NCBI RefSeq assembly: GCF_003030345.1
Contig: NZ_CP028158.1
Location: 5,828,001 to 5,892,000, forward strand
Length of the DNA stretch: 64,000 bases
Source of the DNA: Plantactinospora sp. BC1
GTDB lineage: Bacteria > Actinomycetota > Actinomycetes > Mycobacteriales > Micromonosporaceae
Direction of reading: 5' to 3'
Positions within the stretch are counted from its first letter, which is position 1. Every line of letters starts with the position of its first letter. Of this stretch, positions 9,156-16,159 are shown piece after piece. The translations under genes and the position numbers were made by a program. The notes under the pieces are model-generated. The model saw nothing but the letters and a program-made list of their open reading frames with translations. It was not told the origin of the DNA and searched no databases.

Positions 9156-9805
9156 CCAGCTCCGTCGCCGACATCGTGGCCCAACTGCAAGCGGTGCGGG
9201 AACGACTCGCCGCCACAGCGGTCACCGCGACACGCGCCGAAGCCGATGCCGAACAGGCACGCCAGCGGTACGCCGAGGCAGCATCAGGCACTGATCATCC
9301 CCAGATACAGGAAGCGATCACCGACATCCGAACGGCCGCCGAGAAGGCGGCCAGGACAGCCCGCCTGTTGACGCAGGCCAGAACACGCTTCACCGCATAC
9401 TCGAACAGGATCGCCCCCGGCTCAGCGCCAGATGACGACGTCCAGGACGCCGAGATGCCCTCGGGTGAACGCCTCGTGGACGAGGCCAGACGACGCGGAC
9501 GCAAGGCAGACATCGTCTGGCGCAAGCAGATGCAAAAGGCAGAGGACCACGAGTCCACTTTGAAGCAGGTGGAGGATGCCGGGAAGGCGGTTCTGAAGTA
9601 CTTTCGACAGCAGCATGGCCCCTCGGGGACGACATCTGCCGGCACGGCTCCCCCGAAACAACCTCAGTCGCAGGAGCGTCCACAGATCGACAACCCGGTA
9701 ACCGCAGCCGTCATGGCCAGTGGTGCAGTTGCCATCGCGGCGAAGTCGATCTGGAACAGCGCCAGGAAGCAACGAGAGAAAAAGAGAAATGACGATCAAA
9801 CCTGA
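9152..9805 (+). CDS. Unknown coiled-coil protein with a hydrophobic C-terminal helix
   Basis: The 217-aa protein opens MTSSVADIVAQLQAVRERLA and continues as a long Ala/Glu/Arg coiled coil to about residue 75. A second helical block (GERLVDEARRRGRKADIV, ESTLKQVEDAGKAVLKYF) and a Pro/Gln-rich linker follow. The protein ends in an Ala-rich hydrophobic stretch (NPVTAAVMASGAVAIAAK) and a basic tail. The N-terminal helices recall WXG-like helical proteins. I believe similar proteins are annotated as domains of unknown function in Micromonospora and Salinispora, but this is from memory. It overlaps both neighbours. Confidence 0.65.
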   Translation: MTSSVADIVAQLQAVRERLAATAVTATRAEADAEQARQRYAEAASGTDHPQIQEAITDIRTAAEKAARTARLLTQARTRFTAYSNRIAPGSAPDDDVQDAEMPSGERLVDEARRRGRKADIVWRKQMQKAEDHESTLKQVEDAGKAVLKYFRQQHGPSGTTSAGTAPPKQPQSQERPQIDNPVTAAVMASGAVAIAAKSIWNSARKQREKKRNDDQT

Positions 9806-10217
9806 GCTGGCAGCCTACGTCCGGACCCTAGTCAGGGGTGACAACGAGGCCAACGAGAGGATCGAAGCGCAACTGGATGGCGAGGGCTGGGACGGGTTCC
9901 CCCGGTTCCTCGCTGCACTCTTCTTCCTCGCCGTCGACCGACGCTTCGGGGAAGACGCAACGTCGGCAGAGGTGATCAGGTTCGTCGCAGACCTGCGGGC
10001 CGGTCTGGCAGACGATGCCCCCGCTATCGATGCTCAGGACGCGGAGGCGCTCATCAAAGCCAACATTGATCCGGACGCCGACTATGATATCGAGCCAAGT
10101 TCGATCGGGAAGATCCAGGCTGCGGTCACGTACAAGGTGCTGACCGACGAGCAGCTCACAGACGAAGAACTCGACAGCTTCCTGACCGAGGCAACGGAGA
10201 TTGCCAGTCGGTCGTAG
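9789..10217 (+). CDS. Unknown acidic protein
   Basis: The 142-aa, strongly acidic protein (MTIKPELAAYVRTLVRGDNE, then EGWDGFPRFLAALFFLAVDRRF) ends in Asp/Glu-rich helices. The ATG at 9789 lies inside the previous gene, overlapping by 17 bases, after a purine-rich GAGAGAAAAAGAGA stretch, so translation is probably coupled. No family is recognised. An acidic partner encoded after a basic-tailed coiled-coil protein fits a binding or immunity-type pair, but that is speculation. Confidence 0.65.
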   Translation: MTIKPELAAYVRTLVRGDNEANERIEAQLDGEGWDGFPRFLAALFFLAVDRRFGEDATSAEVIRFVADLRAGLADDAPAIDAQDAEALIKANIDPDADYDIEPSSIGKIQAAVTYKVLTDEQLTDEELDSFLTEATEIASRS

Positions 10218-10444
10218 CGTACTTCGGCAGCAGGTCGGTGCCCCATCCCGGCCGCCTAGATGCGTCCGGCCGCTGCCAACCCGCCGTCGGCACCGGTGGC
10301 CCTGCGCCACCGGCATGCCGATTCCAGGTATCCATCGCCTTGCGAGTGGATCGCCGGAAGGGCTGTGTAGGCGGCGTCTAAAGACGACCAGGCAGGTGCC
10401 CTACAAGTTGTCGACAGGTCAGGAGCATGGACGCGCAGACCGTC

Positions 10445-10789
10445 CTAGTTGGACGGATGCTGCGGGCCTGCGGTGTCGTCGTACCGGAGCGGGGAGCGCT
10501 TCCGGCGCTCCTGCCGCCACCAGTGGATCCGCAGTGCGAGCATCCCGCCGAGGAAGACGACGAGAATGCCGAACAGGACCCAGTCGCGCGTCCTCCCACC
10601 CTCCAGCGCCGCCCCCAGCATGGCCGCGACGAAGGCCAGCCCAGCGATGGCGAACCATCCCGCCCGCACCCGGTAGTAGCTCACGGGGAGCTTGCGGTGC
10701 GCGTAGCGGGCGACCGCTTCCATGACCAGAAACACCGGCACGAAGGCGACGCACAGCAGGAACAGCACGAAGGCGTAAGTGATCCACAC
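10445..10789 (-). CDS. Small membrane protein of unknown function
   Basis: From GTG 10789 the protein has 114 aa and three hydrophobic segments (about 3-25, 38-60 and 70-88). It ends in a strongly basic tail (HWWRQERRKR) that should stay in the cytoplasm by the positive-inside rule. The frame is open to 10897, but GTG 10789 follows AGAAAGG and places the first membrane segment at the N-terminus. No family recognised. It diverges from the secreted protein at 11031. Confidence 0.6.
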   Translation of the reverse strand: MWITYAFVLFLLCVAFVPVFLVMEAVARYAHRKLPVSYYRVRAGWFAIAGLAFVAAMLGAALEGGRTRDWVLFGILVVFLGGMLALRIHWWRQERRKRSPLRYDDTAGPQHPSN

Positions 10790-11030
10790 CGGCGGCGCAC
10801 CTTTCTGGAGCCTGGCATCGCCCTGCACGGTACGTGAGCGGCCAGCGATCGCCACAGCCACGACCATGACCGTCGCCCGCGCCGCCAACAGGTGCACTGT
10901 CGAAGTTCCGGTCGGCCCCAGAACATGGAACTATTTCTATGGCTCCGCGCGGGGTAGGGCACGCAGATCGGCGTCGCCGGTGGCTCCGGCGGTGCCGTCG
11001 TCACGTCCGTTCCCGACCGAAAGGTTTCCG

Positions 11031-11456
11031 ATGCCCGTCATTCCCGTACGTCGCCTGTCCGGTGCGGCCGGCGCGCTCGCGCTCGCCGCCGTCGCGGTGG
11101 TCGCCCCCGCCGGACCGGCGCAGGCCGCCGGCAGCCTCGACGACGAACTTCCGAGGGTGATCGCCGAGCCCGCCGAGACCTCGATCCCGGAGGGCACCGG
11201 CGGCTCCTTCCGGGTACGGCTGAGTCACCGGCCGGCCGAGGCGGCCTTTCTCCAGATGAGGATGCGGGGCACCGGCAGGTGGATCAGCCAGCCGGTGATG
11301 CTCCAGTTCACCCCGACGAACTGGAGCAACTGGCAGGGTTACGCGCTGGGGAGCGTTCAGGATCCGGACACGGTCGACGATGTTCTCGTCATCACCCTCA
11401 GCTTCCCCGAGTACCGTCCCGACAGCGTCACCTTCACCCAGGTCGACGACGACTAG
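11031..11456 (+). CDS. Secreted protein with a Calx-beta-like domain
   Basis: The 141-aa protein has a Sec signal peptide of about 33 residues ending PAGPAQAAG. Its mature domain has the pattern of a Calx-beta repeat: IPEGTGGSFRVRLSHRP, MLQFTPTNWSNWQGYALG and a QDPDTVDDVLVITL calcium-type acidic turn. Such domains mediate adhesion or accompany secreted polysaccharide enzymes. ATG 11031 follows GAAAGG. The protein ends DDD, and its TAG stop is the last three bases of a CTAG that is duplicated around the adjacent 396-bp element, so an insertion appears to have landed exactly on the stop codon. Confidence 0.75.
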   Translation: MPVIPVRRLSGAAGALALAAVAVVAPAGPAQAAGSLDDELPRVIAEPAETSIPEGTGGSFRVRLSHRPAEAAFLQMRMRGTGRWISQPVMLQFTPTNWSNWQGYALGSVQDPDTVDDVLVITLSFPEYRPDSVTFTQVDDD

Positions 11457-11852
11457 TGCCTCGTCCTGTCTTCCAGCCCTTCCGATCGTCTCGGTGATCT
11501 GCCATCCGGATCACCGTTCCAGGCCGCCTGACGTGGCACCGGCATCGCTGCGCGGAGGGCGGCAACCACCGACCGGCGGCGGAGCGGGGGTGGTCGGCGC
11601 GGAGACTGTCGAGCTGGGCGCACGGGCGGGGCACCGGCAGCCGGGGTTGCCGACGGCGTGCTGCGGTTCGCCGTCGACCGGCCGGGCGAGACCGGGGTTC
11701 GGGCAGCCCGTGAGGGTGGGCGCACAAGCGGGGCAGCTCGACAGTCTCCTCGGCGGATATCCCCACCCCGCACCCAACCCGACGTCAGGAGATCGCCCGC
11801 TCAGCGATACGGGAACCACCGGGTGACACGATCGACCTGCAAAGACAGGACA
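11457..11852. mobile_element. 396-bp non-coding IS701-like element (MITE or remnant) with CTAG duplications
   Basis: The element starts TGCCTCGTCCTGTCTT and, read on the other strand, starts TGTCCTGTCTTTGC; each end is flanked by CTAG (11453-11456 and 11853-11856). Weaker inverted similarity (GATCGT, CCTGACGT) extends about 70 bases inward from both ends. A separate perfect 16-bp inverted repeat lies inside (11600-11615 and 11734-11749). No transposase-like frame exists. IS701-family elements duplicate a 4-bp YTAR site such as CTAG, so an internally deleted IS701 derivative or MITE is the best reading. The left end has four extra bases relative to the right. Confidence 0.6.
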
Positions 11853-11886
11853 CTAGCCGCTACACCGTTGCGACGCTGGCGTGTGG

Positions 11887-12357
11887 TCACAGCGACCCCA
11901 GTACCGCGTCGGGGTCCGCGTCCAGCGCCAGCGTCTCCAGCACCGTCAGGAGCTGGCGTTCCTCGTACCGGAAATGGGACTCCATGATGGCAGCCACGCC
12001 CTCCAGAGGGCGCTCCAGCTCCGACGGCGGAGCGCCCCGAGCCACGGCGGCCTGGAGGCCGGTCAGCAGGTACCCGATCATCGAGTGGTCCTGCCGCAGG
12101 TAGCGCAGCGTCTCCCGCAGCTCGGGATGCTGCTCGGCGATCGCCGGAAACAGGTCCCGGTCCTCGCCCTCGTGGTGCGCGGTCAACGCGGCGCAGAAGC
12201 CGTGACAGAACAACAACAGGTCTCTGGTCGCCGGCTCCGCCGGTTCGCCGTCGGCGACGGCCTGCCGGGTGACGCGCAGCGCCTCGCGGAGCCTTCCATG
12301 GACGCGGCGCAACTCTCGACTCCAGGCCACCAGCCTGGTCTGCTCGCCCTCACCCAC
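11887..12357 (-). CDS. Hemerythrin-domain protein
   Basis: A four-helix hemerythrin-like protein of about 156 aa from GTG 12357. Metal ligands fit HGRLREAL, the HHEGEDRDLFPAI motif (the strongest family signature), LRQDHSMIGYLL and SHFRYEERQLL. These proteins bind a di-iron centre and sense or store O2 or NO. The frame remains open to 12528, but the extra N-terminal 57 residues do not look like the fold. No good ribosome site is seen at 12357, so the start is uncertain. It converges with the secreted Calx-beta-like gene across the IS701-like element. Confidence 0.8.
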   Translation of the reverse strand: MGEGEQTRLVAWSRELRRVHGRLREALRVTRQAVADGEPAEPATRDLLLFCHGFCAALTAHHEGEDRDLFPAIAEQHPELRETLRYLRQDHSMIGYLLTGLQAAVARGAPPSELERPLEGVAAIMESHFRYEERQLLTVLETLALDADPDAVLGSL

Positions 12358-12736
12358 AGGTGGAGGGCGAAGGGACGACTGACACGTCGGGTTCCCTTCG
12401 GTCCGGCGCCTCCATGCCTGACACGGTCTGCCACCGGCACGCGACGCTGGGAGCGAAGCTACCACGAAGCCTGCCCGGACCGAGCCGCCGACCGGGTAGG
12501 CCGCGCCGTCCGGCGGCCGGGCGGCCACCCGCCGACGACCGCCCCACTCCGAAACATCGGCCGCCGGCTCACCGAAACTTTCGGTCCGTCGACCGTCCGG
12601 TGGAGAGGTACCGACCGGTCGGGCAGGGCATCTCGACTAGCCCGCGTCACGCGGCTAACATTCGCGCGACTGGATTCGCGAGGAGCGATTCGGAGACACC
12701 GCCATCGCGTCGTCCCGCCCGGGTAGGGAGCCCTTG
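12358..12736. other. Region upstream of the xylanase; operator but no gene
   Basis: Open frames here have no support. The region carries the promoters of the divergent hemerythrin and xylanase genes and one striking 15-bp palindrome (listed separately). A half-site CCGAAACATCGG lies at about 12549-12560. Confidence 0.5.
12571..12585. promoter_or_regulatory. 15-bp palindrome ACCGAAACTTTCGGT, candidate xylanase operator
   Basis: A perfect 7-1-7 inverted repeat about 150 bases before the GH10 start. The core CGAAACTTTCG matches, from memory, the operator described upstream of Streptomyces xylanase genes and bound by LacI/ROK-type xylan regulators. The cognate regulator is not in this window unless it is the LacI at 21269. 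Confidence 0.6.
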
Positions 12737-15700
12737 ATGCGCATCGGACGTAGACCGGCAAAACCATCTCGAAAATTGACCGCTTTTGTCACATCATTAC
12801 TGCTCACCATGGCCGGGTCGGTCGCGCTCGCCGCTCCCGCCCAGGCTGCGGACCGGGTCGTCCTGGCCAACGATTTCGAGTCGGGTTCCTACGCTCCGTG
12901 GGGGCCGCGCGGAGCCGTCACGCTCGGGATAACTGCGGAGGGGCACGAGAGCGCGAATAGCCTTTCGGTCACCGGCCGTACCGCGAACTGGCAGGGTACG
13001 GCGATCGACGCGGCCGCGAGATTCGAGCCGGGCGCGACGTACGTTATCAGCGCGTGGGCGAAACTTCCGGCCGGTACCGCCGGGTCGGCGGGCGTCCACT
13101 TCACCGTGGAGGCCAGCCCGGCCGGCGGCGGTGACAACACCTACACCTGGGTCGGCGACAACGTCCCCACCACCGCGGAGAACTGGGTACGGATCGGTGG
13201 CAGCTACACCATGCCCGCCGGCCTGGCCGCGGCGACGCTCTACGTCGAGGCCGAGGGGACCACTCCATACCTGCTGGACGACATCAGCATCACCACCTTG
13301 GAGGGCGGGCCGGAACCCGGAACGGTCGTGATCGACACCGACTTCGAGGACGGGCTCGACGGTTGGGGGCCGCGCGACGGCGGACCGGGCGCCCCGACGG
13401 TCGGGCTGACCGACGTGGCGCACGGCGGCGAGGCTGCGGCCCTGGTCAGCAACCGGGTGAACCAGGGCGCCGGCATCGGACGCGACGTGAGCACCGTATT
13501 CGAGACCGGCGTGACCTACGAGTTCAGCGCCTGGCTGCGGTTCGCCGAGGGACAGCCGACCGACCAGATCTGGCTCAGCCTGGCCAGCACGAGCGGCGGC
13601 AGCCAGTCGTTCAGCACCCTCGCCCAGTTCGACGGGATCACCAACACCGGCTGGACCGAGGTGACCGCCAGCTTCACGATGCCGGCGGCCGACAGCGCGC
13701 TGCTCTACTTCGAGTCCCGCTGGCAGGACGGCGAGACCGGAAACACCAGCGACTTCCTCCTCGACGACGTCGTGGTACGGGTGCCGCAGCCGCCGGTCAT
13801 CGAGGATCTCACGCCGATCCACGAGACCACCGACTTCCCGGTCGGCGTCGCGATCGACAGCCGCGAGACGGTCGGCGCCGCCGCCCAACTGCTGACCCGG
13901 CACTTCAACCACATCACGCCGGAGAACCACATGAAGCCGGAGGCGTGGTACGACGCGGAGCGCACCTTCCGCCCGCACGACCAGGCGATCGCGCTGATGG
14001 ACTTCGCCCAGGCCAACAACCTCGGCCTCTACGGGCACGTACTCGTCTGGCACAGCCAGACTCCGGACTGGTTCTTCCAGGACGAGGCCGGCGCCCCGCT
14101 CAGCACGTCGGCGGCGCACCAGCAGGTTCTCCGCGACCGGCTGCGTACGCACGTCTTCGCCGTCGCCGAGTCGCTGAGTGACCGGTACGGTCCGTTCGGC
14201 TCCGCCACCAACCCGATGCGGGCCTTCGACGTCGTCAACGAGGTCGTCGCCGACAGCGGCGAGTTCAGCGACGGCCTGCGCCGCAGCGAGTGGTACCGGA
14301 TCCTGGGCGAGGAGTACATCGACCTCGCGTTCCGGTACGCGGACGAGGCGTTCAACGACGTCCACGCGGTCGCCGACACCGACCCGGTCACCCTGTTCAT
14401 CAACGACTACAACACCGAGCAGAGCGGCAAGCAGGGCCGGTACAAGGCGCTGGTGCAGCGGCTGCTCTCCCGTGGCGTACCGGTCGACGGGGTGGGCCAC
14501 CAGTTCCACGTCTCCCTGTCCACCCCGACCGCCAGCCTCGGGGCCGCGCTGGCCGCGTTCGCGGACCTGCCGGTGATCCAGGCCGTCACCGAACTCGACG
14601 TCACCACGGGTACCCCGGTGACCCAGGCCAACCTGATCGAGCAGGGCTACTACTTCCGGGACGCGTTCCGGATCTTCCGGCAGTACGCGGACGACTTGTT
14701 CGTGGTCACCGTCTGGGGTCTCACCGACGGCCGGTCCTGGCGGGTCGGCAACGGTGCCCCGCTCGTCTTCGACGACAACCTCCGGGCCAAGCCGGCGTAT
14801 TACGGCGCGGTGGACGGTGAGCTTCCGGCCCGGCTGCGGACGGCGAACGTCTTCGCCGGCGACGTCGCCCTCTCCGACACCGCCACCGCCGACCTGACCT
14901 GGAGCAAGCTTCCGCTGCACCCGGTGGAGGACCTGGCGAGGTTCCAGCTTCGCTGGGCTCCGGATCACCTGACGGCCTTCGTCACCGTCTCCGACGCCGC
15001 CGCCTCGGCCGGCGACCAGGTCAGCTTCGTGCTGGGCGACCAGACGTACACGGTGGCCCGGGACGGCAGCGGGAACGTGCCCGCCGTGGCGAAGGAGCGC
15101 AGCGGTGGCTACGACATCGTCGCCCACCTGCCGCTGACCAATGCGGCCGAGGGCGACACGCTCACCCTGGACGTCCGGGTCGGCAACGACGGTCGGACGG
15201 CCGCCTGGAACGCCCCGGGCGCGCTGGGCACCCTGGCCCTGGTCGAGGAGCTGTCGTACCTGGAGGTCACCCAGGCCCGGACGGCGCCGGTGGTCGACGG
15301 CGCGGTGGACACCGCCTGGGCCGACGCCCGGGCGGTCACCACCGCGAAGGCGGTCTCCGGCGCGGACGGCGCGACCGCCACCGTCCGTACCCTGTGGCGG
15401 GACCAGACGCTCTACGTGCTCGCCGAGGTCGCCGACCCGGTCGTGGACGTCTCCGGCTCCGACCCCTGGACCCGGGACTCGGTGGAGATCTACGTCGACG
15501 GGGGCAACTTCAAGAACGGCCCCTACCGCTACGACGACACCCAGATCCGGATCAACGCGGAGAACGGCGTCTCGTTCGGTACCGGTGACGAGGCGTTCCA
15601 GCGGGGTCGGCTGACCAGCGCGACGGCCCGCACCGAAACCGGGTACACCGTCGAGGCGGCGATCAGCCTCCTGGAGTACGGCGGCCTCGGCACGTTCCAC

Positions 15701-16102
15701 GGCCTGGACTTCCAGGTCAACGACGCCACCGGCGGCACCCGTACCGCGATCCGGAACTGGGCCGACCAGTTGGGCACCGGTTACCAGACCACCTCCCGTT
15801 GGGGAGTGGGTCGGTTGGTCGGGCCGGCCGACGGCAACGTCGAGATCGTGGTCAAGAACTTCACCCAGTGGAACTCGGACGACGGCGGCGGCTACTGCGC
15901 GAACATCGTCGCCACGAACAGGACCGACAAGCCCGTCGACTGGTACGGCTATGTCGCGCTCGGCGGCGAAATCTACACGGCCTGGAACTTCGCCCGGCAG
16001 GTCCAGGGTGACGGCAGCTACCGGATCCACGGCGAAGCCTGGAACAAGACCCTGAAGCCGGGCGCCAGCACCGTCAGCGTGGGCTACTGCGCCAACCGCT
16101 GA
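12737..16102 (+). CDS. Secreted multidomain GH10 endo-1,4-beta-xylanase
   Basis: The 1121-aa enzyme cleaves xylan outside the cell. Order: signal peptide (about 1-38, ending APAQA); two CBM22/CBM4-9-type modules (about 40-195 and 200-352); GH10 catalytic domain (about 356-693) with HVLVWHSQTPDWF, acid/base Glu502 in FDVVNEVV and nucleophile Glu619 in VTELDV; a CBM9-like module (about 700-835); a CBM9 module (about 836-1030); and a C-terminal CBM2-like module with a Cys pair (YCANI, GYCANR). The ATG at 12737 follows AGGGAG by 6 bases and is preferred to the in-frame TTG before it. An XlnR-like palindrome lies upstream and a strong terminator downstream, so it is a single-gene unit. Confidence 0.95.
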   Translation: MRIGRRPAKPSRKLTAFVTSLLLTMAGSVALAAPAQAADRVVLANDFESGSYAPWGPRGAVTLGITAEGHESANSLSVTGRTANWQGTAIDAAARFEPGATYVISAWAKLPAGTAGSAGVHFTVEASPAGGGDNTYTWVGDNVPTTAENWVRIGGSYTMPAGLAAATLYVEAEGTTPYLLDDISITTLEGGPEPGTVVIDTDFEDGLDGWGPRDGGPGAPTVGLTDVAHGGEAAALVSNRVNQGAGIGRDVSTVFETGVTYEFSAWLRFAEGQPTDQIWLSLASTSGGSQSFSTLAQFDGITNTGWTEVTASFTMPAADSALLYFESRWQDGETGNTSDFLLDDVVVRVPQPPVIEDLTPIHETTDFPVGVAIDSRETVGAAAQLLTRHFNHITPENHMKPEAWYDAERTFRPHDQAIALMDFAQANNLGLYGHVLVWHSQTPDWFFQDEAGAPLSTSAAHQQVLRDRLRTHVFAVAESLSDRYGPFGSATNPMRAFDVVNEVVADSGEFSDGLRRSEWYRILGEEYIDLAFRYADEAFNDVHAVADTDPVTLFINDYNTEQSGKQGRYKALVQRLLSRGVPVDGVGHQFHVSLSTPTASLGAALAAFADLPVIQAVTELDVTTGTPVTQANLIEQGYYFRDAFRIFRQYADDLFVVTVWGLTDGRSWRVGNGAPLVFDDNLRAKPAYYGAVDGELPARLRTANVFAGDVALSDTATADLTWSKLPLHPVEDLARFQLRWAPDHLTAFVTVSDAAASAGDQVSFVLGDQTYTVARDGSGNVPAVAKERSGGYDIVAHLPLTNAAEGDTLTLDVRVGNDGRTAAWNAPGALGTLALVEELSYLEVTQARTAPVVDGAVDTAWADARAVTTAKAVSGADGATATVRTLWRDQTLYVLAEVADPVVDVSGSDPWTRDSVEIYVDGGNFKNGPYRYDDTQIRINAENGVSFGTGDEAFQRGRLTSATARTETGYTVEAAISLLEYGGLGTFHGLDFQVNDATGGTRTAIRNWADQLGTGYQTTSRWGVGRLVGPADGNVEIVVKNFTQWNSDDGGGYCANIVATNRTDKPVDWYGYVALGGEIYTAWNFARQVQGDGSYRIHGEAWNKTLKPGASTVSVGYCANR

Positions 16103-16113
16103 GGGTGGTCAGA

Positions 16114-16151
16114 GCGGGGCCCTTCCTGTCCACGACAGGAAGGGCCCCCGC
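16114..16151. terminator. Bidirectional terminator between the xylanase and mannanase genes
   Basis: GCGGGGCCCTTCCTGTC pairs with GACAGGAAGGGCCCCCGC around a CAC loop. It sits between convergent stops (16102 and 16160) and serves both. It belongs to the GGAAGGGCCCC hairpin family also seen at 33105 and 57126. Confidence 0.85.
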
Positions 16152-16159
16152 CTTTCGGC

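Noticed and set aside
11460-11830. Several 70-150-codon frames on both strands in the IS701-like element
   Set aside because: No DDE transposase motif, no ribosome site; all are explained by GC-rich non-coding DNA with inverted repeats.
12797-16030. 1077-codon open frame antisense to the xylanase gene
   Set aside because: It is the mirror of a GC-rich gene with strong third-position bias; it has no ribosome site, family match or membrane/secretion logic, while the plus-strand gene shows complete domains.
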